A DNA stretch of 64,000 nucleotides, from positions 5,828,001 to 5,892,000 of the forward strand of contig NZ_LT629740.1 in the NCBI RefSeq assembly GCF_900105165.1, given 5' to 3'. A model generated the notes under the pieces. The model had not been told where the DNA came from and searched no databases. It saw only the letters and a list, made by a program, of their open reading frames with translations. Below are positions 50,497 through 58,667 of this stretch, piece by piece (within the stretch, counting starts at the first letter, position 1; every line of letters starts with the position of its first letter). The stretch comes from Mucilaginibacter mallensis. Its GTDB lineage: Bacteria > Bacteroidota > Bacteroidia > Sphingobacteriales > Sphingobacteriaceae. The position numbers and the translations under genes are program-made.

Positions 50497-51747
50497 ATGA
50501 AAGAAGATGCCACCCGCCGTTTATTATTACTGATCGAGGAACAGTTAGGCTGGGGCGATGCGGCAAACTGGCCCAGTAAAGATTTTGAAAAGTTAAATAT
50601 ACTTATCCAGGAAAAAACCAGGATATCCCTCAGTGCCAGTACACTAAGGCGAGTGTGGGGTAAAGTTGATTATAATAATCAACCCAGCGTTACTACACTT
50701 GATACCCTGGCTCAATTTGCGGGATATGAAAACTGGCGATCGTTTTCTTCTTCCCGGCAGGAAGCTACAAATGTTAAACCTGCAGGCGCTCATCAAACTA
50801 AAAAATTGGCATTCCGTCCACTCTACTTAATTGGAGTTTTTGCTTTTACGATAATAGTTATTGTAGTATCTATCGCATTGGTTAAACCAAGCCGGACTGT
50901 CGATATAAAGAATTATTCTTTTAGCTATCGCCCGGTTACGCATGATCTGCCTAATTCCGTAATTTTTAAGTACGATGCCCACACCGCGCCTACCGATTCG
51001 GTGTTTATTCAGCAATCGTGGGATAACACCAGGCGAACGCGTGTTGCTAAAAACGCGCATCAGTTTAACTCTATTTATTATAAACCCGGATTTTACCATG
51101 CTAAACTGGTGGTCGGTAATCAAATAGTTAAAGAAAGCCCCTTGCTAATACCGACTAATGGTTGGCTAGGAATGATCGACCAACAGCCTGTGCCGGTTTA
51201 TCTGGAACAGCATGAATTTATGAGTAAAAGCGGCATGTCCATAACTACATCAACCATATTAGATCATAAAGTACTGCTTGAACCTCAACCTCCGGTAGTC
51301 GCTTTTTATAATACAGGAAATTTTAAACCGGTATCAATTTTAAACTTCGCTTACACAGTAGATGTGAGGGACAGTTACAAAACCGGTGCATCCAGGTGCC
51401 AGCAATTGAATGTTGTTTTATTTACTGATGGTATCCCCATTTCGATCCCACTATCAGAGCCGGGATGCATCGCATCGCTCAGTTTGCTGGATGGTGTAAA
51501 AGAGATAGATGGCAGTTCCTCCGATCTCTCAGGTTTTGGTACCGACTTGTCAAAGTGGGTCAACCTTTCCTGCGTTAGCTATGATGGCCAGATCTCAATA
51601 TTTGTGAATAATAAATTGGCTTATAAATATAAGGTGGTCGATAGAAAGATCAGCATATTAGGGGTCGAATTTCTGTTTCACGGTACCGGTGATGTTAGAC
51701 ATTTGGAATTATCATCCAATAACAAAGTGATTTTCCAGGGATTTTGA
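50497..51747 (+). CDS. Membrane-spanning regulator: N-terminal DNA-binding-like domain and extracytoplasmic sandwich
   Basis: 416 residues. The first 90 residues (MKEDATRRLLLLIEEQLGWG, LSASTLRRVWGKVDYNNQPS, VTTLDTLAQFAGYENWRSFS) have the helix-turn-helix-like plan seen in Bacteroidota one-component membrane regulators. One membrane helix follows (LYLIGVFAFTIIVIVVSIAL, about 108-127), then 280 residues outside the membrane with beta sandwiches. The last of these (NLSCVSYDGQISIFVNNKLA, VEFLFHGTGDVRHLELS) resembles LamG domains. It has no phosphotransfer parts. It is divergent from the secreted pair at 48098-50346, whose LamG-like fold it echoes, and may sense the same ligand and control them. 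Confidence 0.65.
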   Translation: MKEDATRRLLLLIEEQLGWGDAANWPSKDFEKLNILIQEKTRISLSASTLRRVWGKVDYNNQPSVTTLDTLAQFAGYENWRSFSSSRQEATNVKPAGAHQTKKLAFRPLYLIGVFAFTIIVIVVSIALVKPSRTVDIKNYSFSYRPVTHDLPNSVIFKYDAHTAPTDSVFIQQSWDNTRRTRVAKNAHQFNSIYYKPGFYHAKLVVGNQIVKESPLLIPTNGWLGMIDQQPVPVYLEQHEFMSKSGMSITTSTILDHKVLLEPQPPVVAFYNTGNFKPVSILNFAYTVDVRDSYKTGASRCQQLNVVLFTDGIPISIPLSEPGCIASLSLLDGVKEIDGSSSDLSGFGTDLSKWVNLSCVSYDGQISIFVNNKLAYKYKVVDRKISILGVEFLFHGTGDVRHLELSSNNKVIFQGF

Positions 51748-51941
51748 TATATATGATATTTAGCCTTAACGGTAAACTGTACCTGTTTGCACTTCGCTAT
51801 ATTTTCCAGATATATTTAATTTCCATTGACCGGAAAGGAAATTGAAGGCTGAAGTCAAACCGCAACTATTGTGGGGCCGGGTTTTGTTTTAAAAATAGGT
51901 GAATTATATTTTTTCATCGGCATCACTGTTAAATTTTCAAC

Positions 51942-52520
51942 TTACAAGACATCCAACGTATCAATTACATTTTGAGTGGAAAGTATAGCCGCGAACTCCT
52001 CATTAAGTTGTGCAAGCGCTGTTCTATGCATCATCTCGCCATCATAATATTCTCCATGAATTCCCTTTTTTCCAAAAGTTGCTGTGGCGTCAGATACTAA
52101 ATAGGTTTCATAACCGTAATTACCGGCCATTCTAGTTGTTGTTGAAACGCAATGGTCGGTGGTTAGTCCAACGATAACCAGTGTGTTTAAGCCTTTTTTG
52201 TCGAGCTGTTCTTTTAAATCGGTTCCAATAAATGAACTATTTACAGATTTTTGAATTATTATTTCACCCGGCATTGGCTTCACAATTTCTTTAAAAAAAT
52301 GCCCGGGGCTATTTAAGCCATGTTTGGCATCCGGATTCTTCGAAATATGCTGTATATGGAACAAGGGTAAACCGTGTGCTCTCCAGTAATCCAGTAACCT
52401 TTTTGCATTTTCCTCAGCTTCAGTATTGTTTCTTGTGCCGCCCCAATATTCCTCATCATCAAAAGCTTGTTGAATGTCAATCAAAATCAATGTGGGGGTG
52501 TCTTCTTTTTTTAAGCTCAT
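51942..52520 (-). CDS. Isochorismatase-family cysteine hydrolase
   Basis: 192 residues from the ATG at 52520 (MSLKKEDTPTLILIDIQQAF). The catalytic triad is visible: Asp in LILIDIQQAF, Lys in IIQKSVNSSF, Cys in LTTDHCVSTTTR, with the cis-peptide before it. The family hydrolyses amides such as nicotinamide or cleaves isochorismate; the substrate is unknown here. The long open extension to 52628 is not needed for the fold. Second gene after the metallo-hydrolase (136-base gap), possibly one operon. Confidence 0.88.
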   Translation of the reverse strand: MSLKKEDTPTLILIDIQQAFDDEEYWGGTRNNTEAEENAKRLLDYWRAHGLPLFHIQHISKNPDAKHGLNSPGHFFKEIVKPMPGEIIIQKSVNSSFIGTDLKEQLDKKGLNTLVIVGLTTDHCVSTTTRMAGNYGYETYLVSDATATFGKKGIHGEYYDGEMMHRTALAQLNEEFAAILSTQNVIDTLDVL

Positions 52521-52656
52521 TTTGAGTTTCTTAAGTTGAACAAATTCATTACAAATTAGAATTAAAAAATTTAAAGATTTACTGCAAAATATATAAATGA
52601 CAAAACAATGTGCGTGCATCGTGCTCACATGGTTTTGTCACCCATAAAATTTTAAT

Positions 52657-53622
52657 CTACTGCCCCCTACCTGAAGCTGAATAATTAATAGGCACCCAAA
52701 TATAACCTTTGCCATCAGCACGGATATGGCCGATACCAGGGAAGGAAATATGCGATACTCCAACCCAATAACCCGCAGTGGCTGCTTCGGCAAGTGCTTT
52801 TTTGCGGGTTGTGGCTGCCTGTCCGGCATCATAATCATAAACGCTGGTTATGGATGGCTCGGGTAATTGCACCGCGTCTGATACTAAAATATCACCCAAA
52901 AACAACATTTTTTCGCCCTTGCTCTCTATAGCGTAAAAGCTATGGCCGGGAGTATGGCCAAACCCAGCAACCGGAGTAATACCGGGGAAGAGTTCACCAC
53001 CAAAATCAAATGTTCTTAGTTTTCCGGCTATTAAAATTGGTCTCAGCTTTTGTTCTGCACCATCAAAAAAACGTTTGGCGCTTTCTACGGCTTTCGCTTT
53101 GTTAGCGGGGTTAAGATAATAATCAGCCTCTATTTTGCTGATGTAAACTGTAGCATTGGGAAACGCAATTTTATCGCCGTTCATCAGGCCGCCAATATGG
53201 TCCATGTGGATATGGGTAAGCAATATGGCATCAATTTGCTCCGGCTTATAACCTGCTTTATTCAGGCTTTCGGTTATATGCCCCAAAGCCGGCCCGTAGA
53301 CATCCGATGTACCAGCATCAATCAAAATCAACTTACCATTGGCTTTAACCAGGTAAGCATTCACCGAACACTCAATGGTGCTGGCCTGATAATGTTGTTT
53401 TAATAGATGCTCCACCTCGCCGGGCTTTGCATCCGTTAAAAGCTCGTTTAACTTTTGCGGAGTAGTGCCGTCTGATAAGGCTATTACTTCAAAATCGCCT
53501 AAGGCCATATGATAATAGCCTGGCTGGTTTAATGAATTTGGTGTGTTTTGTGCTTTGGCCAATGGGCTATAAATTACAAAGGCGATAGCCAGGGAGAGCA
53601 TGGTTTTTATCGAATTTTTCAT
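52657..53622 (-). CDS. MBL-fold metallo-hydrolase, secreted
   Basis: 321 residues. Signal peptide (TMLSLAIAFVIYSPLAKAQ). The zinc motif LLTHIHMDHIGGLM (HxHxDH), GFGHTPGHSFYAIE and a late metal Asp (FLGDILVSD) are all present. The order resembles AHL lactonase/AttM-type and quorum-quenching-like MBL proteins, but an export signal and substrate uncertainty prevent a finer call. Divergent from the HxlR gene at 53825. Confidence 0.87.
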   Translation of the reverse strand: MKNSIKTMLSLAIAFVIYSPLAKAQNTPNSLNQPGYYHMALGDFEVIALSDGTTPQKLNELLTDAKPGEVEHLLKQHYQASTIECSVNAYLVKANGKLILIDAGTSDVYGPALGHITESLNKAGYKPEQIDAILLTHIHMDHIGGLMNGDKIAFPNATVYISKIEADYYLNPANKAKAVESAKRFFDGAEQKLRPILIAGKLRTFDFGGELFPGITPVAGFGHTPGHSFYAIESKGEKMLFLGDILVSDAVQLPEPSITSVYDYDAGQAATTRKKALAEAATAGYWVGVSHISFPGIGHIRADGKGYIWVPINYSASGRGQ

Positions 53623-53824
53623 TATTTCTTTTATTAATAAAATGTATTTTGATGTTGGCCTTTCGCGATGCCGTCATCTTTAAAATCACCGATCTGATCG
53701 TATGCAAAGTTGAGCCTATACATACGTTTCTACAAGTACGGGCTTCATTATCACCTATGGATTAATTTATCCCTATGTACTGTTTTATAACTTATCCATA
53801 CTTTTGCTGTATAAAACAATTGAT

Positions 53825-54169
53825 ATGTACGAGCGGAAAATCCCCAGGAAAGTTGAATGCGGCATTACCTTTATAATGGAAATTATAGGCGGCAAATGGA
53901 AACCCTGCCTCATTTATTATATTGACCAGGGTGCTAAAAGACCCAGCGAACTACAGCGGCAAAACCCAACAGCTACCCGCCGCGTGCTTAACCAGCAACT
54001 TAAAGAGCTCGAAGAGCATGGGATAGTAAAACGTGTAGTTTACGCGGAGTTGCCCCCGAAAGTTGAATATTCATTAACCGATATGGGCCGCACATTACTG
54101 CCGGTTATACATGTTATGTACAATTGGGGCGAAGAGCAAATGGAAAAAGTTACTTTTTCAGCTGTCTAA
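53825..54169 (+). CDS. HxlR-family winged-helix transcriptional regulator
   Basis: 114 residues from the ATG at 53825 (MYERKIPRKVECGITFIMEI). It has the IIGGKWKPCLIYYI signature, RRVLNQQLKELEEHGIVKRV, wing VEYSLTDMG and helix VMYNWG. Cysteines at VECG and KPCL are possible thiol sensors. Its promoter region (53745-53800) contains GGATTAATTTATCC, an imperfect palindrome that may be its site. Likely target: the divergent MBL-fold gene. Confidence 0.87.
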   Translation: MYERKIPRKVECGITFIMEIIGGKWKPCLIYYIDQGAKRPSELQRQNPTATRRVLNQQLKELEEHGIVKRVVYAELPPKVEYSLTDMGRTLLPVIHVMYNWGEEQMEKVTFSAV

Positions 54170-54305
54170 AATTGATTTACTTTTTCCTCAATGAAATTTC
54201 TGCTGATCCCCATTTGGCTGTTTCGTGCAAGACGGGGTTAAGCGAGGTTCATTTTTGACCTAAGATTTCAACAATATAGTAGCACCGGAAATTGTAGAAA
54301 AATAT

Positions 54306-54485
54306 TTAGAAATCGTTTGCAAGTATTTCGGTAGTTGCGTGTTTTGTGCACCCAACTGTGTGCTTCTCGAACCATTTCATGGATGATTTAATGAAGTTGG
54401 CATCCTTGAAAGCTTGATGAATCAGCTCGGTTCGAGCCCATTCTCTGGATCTATTAAATGAACTATTAAAGATGCCTATGTTTGG
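54306..54485 (-). pseudogene. WFEK-block relic, copy B (unknown C-terminal fragment)
   Basis: An open minus-strand frame without a start reads FNRSREWARTELIHQAF, KDANFIKSSMKWFEKHTVGC, TKHATTEILANDF and stops at 54306. The core K/N-W-F-E-K-H/C-T/P-V/I-G/W-C occurs again at about 23.8 kb and 63.65 kb with silent codon changes (CAC/CAT, GAG/GAA, AAG/AAA), so it was once coding. The protein family is unknown to me. Nothing else is visible in 54170-54544. Confidence 0.45.
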
Positions 54486-54544
54486 TTAATCACTTCTCGA
54501 CAACATTCTAAATTAGCATCCCATTGACGTAATATTTTCTCAAA

Positions 54545-55459
54545 TCAGTTGAGTGTTTGCCGGTACGCTAACGGCGATAAATTGGTTTTCCCTTTAAATA
54601 ATTTAGTAAACGATTGCGGATGTTCAAAACCCAATGAATAGGCAATTTCGCTAATAGAAAAATTTGTTACAGACAGTTTTTCTTTCGCTTTTTCAATCAG
54701 TTTGTCGTGTATGAGTTGTTGCGTACTTTGTCCGGTCAATACTTTCAATAAACCTCGCAGATAAGTCGGTGATACATTTAGTGTTTCTGAAATGTATTGA
54801 ACGGTAGGCAAACCTTTTGTTGCCAGCTTATCCCTGCTAAAATAATCCTCCAGTATCGTTTCCAGTTTTTCCAGTAGCTGATGATTGGCTTTCTCTCTTG
54901 TAATAAACTGGCGGTGATAAAAACGGTCTGCATAGCTCAGCAAACTTTCAATCTGCGCAATAATGATTTGTTTGCTGAACCGGTCGATATTTGCATGATA
55001 CTCCTGTTGAATATTTTGAAAGGTTTGGATAAGTATGGCTTCTTCTTTTGCGGAAAGAAATAGGGATTCATGAACGGAATAATCCCAGAAATCGAATTTC
55101 CTGATGGATTTAGCCAGCGAAGTATTCCATAAAAAATCGGGATGGACAAGCAGTAGCCATCCCGATTGCGTTGTTTCCTGTTTGGTGTCGATAGAAAGGC
55201 TAAGTACCTGGTTAGGTGCCACAAAAGACAAGATACCTTCGTTGAAATCAAATGGTTGTTGACCGTACCTGAAATTGATAGTATTTGAAAATGAAGCTCT
55301 CTTCATACCAATAGCATAAAAATCGTAACACCAGTTCATGGATGTTGTATCCACCGTTCGCTTCACCAGGTTGATCTCCGTCACACTAAGCAGGGGATGT
55401 TCCGGTGGAGGCAGTTGCCGGAACTGGTGGAACTCACTGATCGTTTTAATCCGCTTCAT
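54545..55459 (-). CDS. AraC-family transcriptional regulator (module 3)
   Basis: 304 residues from the ATG at 55459 (MKRIKTISEFHQFRQLP), overlapping the end of the upstream oxidoreductase gene by 14 bases. Sensor domain with LLVHPDFLWNTSLAKSIRKF and RQFITREKANHQLL; helix-turn-helix pair YISETLNVSPTYLRGLLKVL and EIAYSLGFEHPQSFTKLFK. It is closest, among the four module regulators here, to the one at 62580. Confidence 0.88.
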   Translation of the reverse strand: MKRIKTISEFHQFRQLPPPEHPLLSVTEINLVKRTVDTTSMNWCYDFYAIGMKRASFSNTINFRYGQQPFDFNEGILSFVAPNQVLSLSIDTKQETTQSGWLLLVHPDFLWNTSLAKSIRKFDFWDYSVHESLFLSAKEEAILIQTFQNIQQEYHANIDRFSKQIIIAQIESLLSYADRFYHRQFITREKANHQLLEKLETILEDYFSRDKLATKGLPTVQYISETLNVSPTYLRGLLKVLTGQSTQQLIHDKLIEKAKEKLSVTNFSISEIAYSLGFEHPQSFTKLFKGKTNLSPLAYRQTLN

Positions 55460-56429
55460 TACGTGATTCGTTTTCTTTTCTGATTTCCAGCACGATTTTG
55501 CCCCGAACGTGTTTGGTTTCCAGTGCTGTATGCGCTTCAGCAACTTCTCCCATTGGGTAAACCTTGCTGATCACAATGCTCACTTTCCCTGCTTCAATTA
55601 ATTTTGCAATGTCGGAAAGTGATTGTGCAATATCAAGTTCCCGCCGGATCATTTTGGCTTCAGCATTTTTTCTTGTTAATATACCAAGGAATTCTTCGCT
55701 GAAAGCATGCGGGAGCTGAACAGAAACAAACCTGCCGTAGTCTTTTAAGGCAGCGGCCATCATCATTCTGGCGCCTTCATTAAATACGGGTGATGCGTCA
55801 AAAACAACGTCGATAGCTGCTAGTAACCCTCCAAAATTTTCATCTTTATAATCAATTACTTCATCTGCTCCCAGTTGCTTTAAAAAATCAAAATTGTAAC
55901 GGGAGGCTGTACCAATTACATACGCCCCTTTTGCTTTGGCAAATTGTAAAGCCAGGCTGCCAATGCCACCGGCGGCTCCATGGATCAGCATCTTTTGGCC
56001 CGCATTTACTTTACCAAGATTCGTACCGTCCCAGGCCATCAAGGCGCATGATGGGATAGCGCCGGCTTCATTAAAGCTGACATTGTTTGGCATGATGGCA
56101 AATTGGTTAGCTTTAGCAGCGATAAATTCGGCGTATGTTCCATTCAAAAAATTGGGTAGGCCATAAACTTTATCACCTTTCTTAAACCGGCTAACATCGC
56201 TGCCAGTTTCTTCAACTGTACCTGCGCCGTCCAGGCCAAGCCCAAGCGGTAATTTTAGGAAGGGTTTCAAGATTACGTTGCCGCCCTGCCGAACAACATA
56301 ATCGGCAGGATTAATGCCGCTGGCAAACATTTTTACCAGTATTTCATCGGCCTTTGGAACAGGAATTTCTATTTCCTCTATTTTCATAACTTCCGGCCCG
56401 CCAAATTCATGAATTCTTATTGCTTTCAC
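55446..56429 (-). CDS. MDR-superfamily NADP-dependent oxidoreductase
   Basis: 327 residues if the GTG at 56429 (VKAIRIHEFGGPEVMKIEE) is the start; this is where homologues begin, and only a TTG (56450) lies upstream. GroES-like domain with MFASGINPADYVVRQGG, Rossmann motif IHGAAGGIGSLALQFAKAKG and end GKIVLEI. No zinc ligands. The type (often annotated as NADP-dependent alcohol dehydrogenase or zinc-binding oxidoreductase) reduces enones or quinones. Translationally coupled to the AraC gene at 54545. Confidence 0.87.
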   Translation of the reverse strand: MKAIRIHEFGGPEVMKIEEIEIPVPKADEILVKMFASGINPADYVVRQGGNVILKPFLKLPLGLGLDGAGTVEETGSDVSRFKKGDKVYGLPNFLNGTYAEFIAAKANQFAIMPNNVSFNEAGAIPSCALMAWDGTNLGKVNAGQKMLIHGAAGGIGSLALQFAKAKGAYVIGTASRYNFDFLKQLGADEVIDYKDENFGGLLAAIDVVFDASPVFNEGARMMMAAALKDYGRFVSVQLPHAFSEEFLGILTRKNAEAKMIRRELDIAQSLSDIAKLIEAGKVSIVISKVYPMGEVAEAHTALETKHVRGKIVLEIRKENESRNEAD

Positions 56430-56599
56430 TTCGTATAAATTTTTTGTCAAAGGTCAGTATACCTTCAAAAACAAATTAAGCCAAAACGACTTTTATCTTA
56501 GCCTAAAATGAAATGATCTATTAAAATCAGGACGATTCATGTATTACGTACGTTTCACAGAGGATGGCCCCGTTATAGTAATATCTCATTTAAAAATTT

Positions 56600-56650
56600 C
56601 AATTGATCAACGAATTGGTTCGAATTCCGTCCATTCCGCTAAAAAGGTAT
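56600..56650. other. tRNA-T-loop-like sequence upstream of integrase remnant
   Basis: Contains GGTTCGAATTCCGTCCATTC followed by CGCT, like the T loop and acceptor end of a tRNA on the plus strand. The expected 5' T-stem (GGACG) is replaced by CGAATT, so no intact tRNA can fold. With the following terminator, arm repeats and integrase head it looks like an old attachment site. The reverse strand also resembles the end of the relic at 63600 (T-E-F-E-P). Confidence 0.4.
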
Positions 56651-56666
56651 CAAAACCGTTTATAAG

Positions 56667-56696
56667 CGCTTAGATCAATGATCTAAGCGGTTTTTT
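56667..56696. terminator. Hairpin terminator
   Basis: CGCTTAGATC and GATCTAAGCG, exact complements around AAT, followed by GTTTTTT on the plus strand. Confidence 0.75.
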
Positions 56697-56735
56697 ATGT
56701 CAATCCCGCTCATTTCATACCACCATTTATGACTC

Positions 56736-56788
56736 ATTCGGTGACCTATTCGGTGACCTGTTTTGATTCGCTAATTTAGTCACCGAAT
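56736..56788. repeat. Arm-type repeats upstream of integrase remnant
   Basis: ATTCGGTGACCT occurs twice in tandem (56736-56747, 56748-56759) and GTCACCGAAT once inverted (56779-56788). Such GGTGAC repeats before integrase genes are probable integrase-binding sites. Confidence 0.5.
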
Positions 56789-56898
56789 TAGCTTGTAATA
56801 AGTGGATTTTAAAGTACTTGTATCGTTTTTTTTGAACTTAAAACAGCTCATCTGAACTCAAAATTAATGCGATTAGGTAACTTAAAAATTAATGTGTT

Positions 56899-57216
56899 AT
56901 GAAAACAACCCAAAGATTCTCAGTTCTTATCTGGGCTGACAAACGAAAAACAGATGCGGCCGGACTGGTGCCGCTCTATGCAAGGATCACTTATTTAGGA
57001 AAACGCGCAGAAATTTCCCTTAAAAGAAGGGTGCATCTCACTAAATGGGATGCCCAAATCGGCTTTCTCAAAGGAACAGGCCCGGAAGCCAGAAGGATTA
57101 ATGCTGACATTAATGATACGCTGGATGAAATCGACAAAGCTTTTAAATTCTTAAAGCGCACAGACGAATTTATTACCGCTGAAAAAATCAAGTTGCAGTA
57201 CTCAGGCCAAGAATGA
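56899..57216 (+). pseudogene. Tyrosine integrase, N-terminal arm-binding fragment
   Basis: 105 residues. KTTQRFSVLIWADKRKTDAA, GLVPLYARITYLGKRAEISL, KRRVHLTKWDAQIGFLKGTG match the Arm-DNA-binding domain of Bacteroidota integrases. The following helical linker (EARRINADINDTLDEIDKAF) leads towards a core-binding domain that is missing; the frame stops inside the tail of the convergent HxlR gene. Complete enzymes have about 400 residues, so this one cannot recombine DNA. Confidence 0.78.
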
Positions 57217-57601
57217 CATCAACAGATAACTTACTGTTGACAAACTCACCTTTTTCACTGATAACTTGATTTCCCCATTCTGTTATTGCTTCTAAAATCG
57301 GAACAAAACTTTTCCCCAAATCAGTTAAGCTATAAATAACTTTAATTGGCGGTTTTCTACCGTAAACTTTGCGGGAAATTAAACCGTCCTTTTCTAGTTT
57401 TTTTAACTGTAAACTTAAAGTCATTTCCGTAACAGACGGCATTTCTTTACGAAGTTCACTATACCTTTTCGGCTCATCTTTTAAATGATAAAGAATAACT
57501 GCTTTCCATTTTCCACCGACCAAATCCATTGTTAGGCTTACCGTGCAAGGGTAGGTTTCCCCGTTAAGTTTTACAAAATCGCCAATGCATTCTGTTTTCA
57601 T
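57188..57601 (-). CDS. HxlR-family winged-helix transcriptional regulator
   Basis: 137 residues: MKTECIGDFVKLNGETYPCT with N-terminal cysteines, SLTMDLVGGKWKAVILYHL, MTLSLQLKKLEKDGLISRKV, wing VIYSLTDLG and helix AITEWG. The last 15 residues (KLSVDVILGLSTAT) are read over the integrase fragment and are probably an added tail. Divergent from the dehydrogenase at 57709 across a palindrome that covers its -7 box, so likely its repressor. Confidence 0.87.
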   Translation of the reverse strand: MKTECIGDFVKLNGETYPCTVSLTMDLVGGKWKAVILYHLKDEPKRYSELRKEMPSVTEMTLSLQLKKLEKDGLISRKVYGRKPPIKVIYSLTDLGKSFVPILEAITEWGNQVISEKGEFVNSKLSVDVILGLSTAT

Positions 57602-57659
57602 TTCTCAATGTTTTAAACCTATCTGATTTGATAGTTATTGCAAATGTATATTACTCAAC

Positions 57660-57675
57660 TTAGTTTTGCAACTAA
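57660..57675. promoter_or_regulatory. HxlR operator over the -7 box of the 57709 operon
   Basis: TTAGTT-TTGC-AACTAA is a perfect 6-bp palindrome. It contains TAGTTTTG (57661-57668), a -7 match, 41 bases before the ATG at 57709. Confidence 0.6.
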
Positions 57676-57708
57676 AATAATTATAGTATAGATTCTAAAT
57701 AACAAATC

Positions 57709-58662
57709 ATGAACGTAACTTTCATAGGACTCGGCATCATGGGCCAGCGCATGGCTCGACATCTCCTCAACCACCAATTTTGCCTGACGGTCTATAACCG
57801 TTCGCCCGAACCTGCCCGGCAGTTAGCGGAGCAAGGTGCCAGGATGGCCGCCTCTCTGGCCGAGGCGGTGCAGGAAGCCGACATTGTTTTTACCATGCTC
57901 GCCTCTCCCGAAGCGGTAGAGCAGGTAGCCCTCGGGGAGGAAGGATTCTTGCCCCACATGCGCTCCGGAGCCCTCTGGACCGATTGCTCTACGGTCAACC
58001 CTTCCTTTTCCCGGATGGCTCACCAGGCAGCAGGGCAACATCAAGTACACTTTGTAGACGCACCTGTATCAGGCAGTAAACCACAAGCCGAAAGTGCCGA
58101 GTTGGTATTTTTTGTAGGAGGGGCTACTAGCGATGTAGAACAGGTTATTCCGCTGCTTAAGGTAATGAGCAAGAAGATTGTTCACGTAGGCGAGATCGGA
58201 CAAGGCACCTCTTTAAAAATGCTGGTAAATGCCCTACTAGCCCAATCCATGGTTCTATTTTCGGAAGTGCTGCACCTAGGAGAAAAGATGGGCTTATCAC
58301 GAGACTTCCTGCTCGATACCCTTCCTGGCTTGCCAGTATCTCCTCCTTTCATTCAGGCGAAAGCCGAAAAGATTCGTCAGCAGGATTACGCCCCACAGTT
58401 TCCTATGGAACTAATGTACAAAGATTTGCACTTGGCGGCGCTGACGGCCTACGAGCATCGGCAGCCCCTTTTCCTGGCGAATCTGGCGAAAGATCTGTAC
58501 GCCCAAGCTATCCAGGCAGGATTGGGTCGGGAAGACTTTTCGGCAGTACATAAGTGGATGGGAGGAGAAGGAACCGATGGAAAAGCCGCCTCTTCTCCAT
58601 CATCTATTACAGGAGCAGAATTAAAAGTTACAGGAGAATTTCAGTTAAACACATTATCGTAA
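57709..58662 (+). CDS. 3-hydroxyisobutyrate-dehydrogenase-like NAD(P)-dependent reductase
   Basis: 317 residues of the beta-hydroxyacid dehydrogenase family: MNVTFIGLGIMGQRMARHLL (Rossmann), DAPVSGSKPQAESAEL (substrate site), catalytic Lys in GQGTSLKMLVNALLA. Relatives include glyoxylate/succinic-semialdehyde reductases (GLYR). The gene is much richer in G and C than its neighbours up to about 58580. The last 25 residues (SPSSITGAELKVTGEFQ) come from AT-rich DNA and extend the usual end (HKWMGGEG), so the 3' end looks chimeric. Likely acquired by transfer. Same direction as the flavodoxin-like gene 5 bases later. Confidence 0.87.
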   Translation: MNVTFIGLGIMGQRMARHLLNHQFCLTVYNRSPEPARQLAEQGARMAASLAEAVQEADIVFTMLASPEAVEQVALGEEGFLPHMRSGALWTDCSTVNPSFSRMAHQAAGQHQVHFVDAPVSGSKPQAESAELVFFVGGATSDVEQVIPLLKVMSKKIVHVGEIGQGTSLKMLVNALLAQSMVLFSEVLHLGEKMGLSRDFLLDTLPGLPVSPPFIQAKAEKIRQQDYAPQFPMELMYKDLHLAALTAYEHRQPLFLANLAKDLYAQAIQAGLGREDFSAVHKWMGGEGTDGKAASSPSSITGAELKVTGEFQLNTLS

Positions 58663-58667
58663 AAGCT

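Noticed and set aside
56600..56650. Intact tRNA gene
   Set aside because: GGTTCGAATTCC looks like a T loop, but the opposing T-stem, anticodon arm and acceptor 5' strand are missing.
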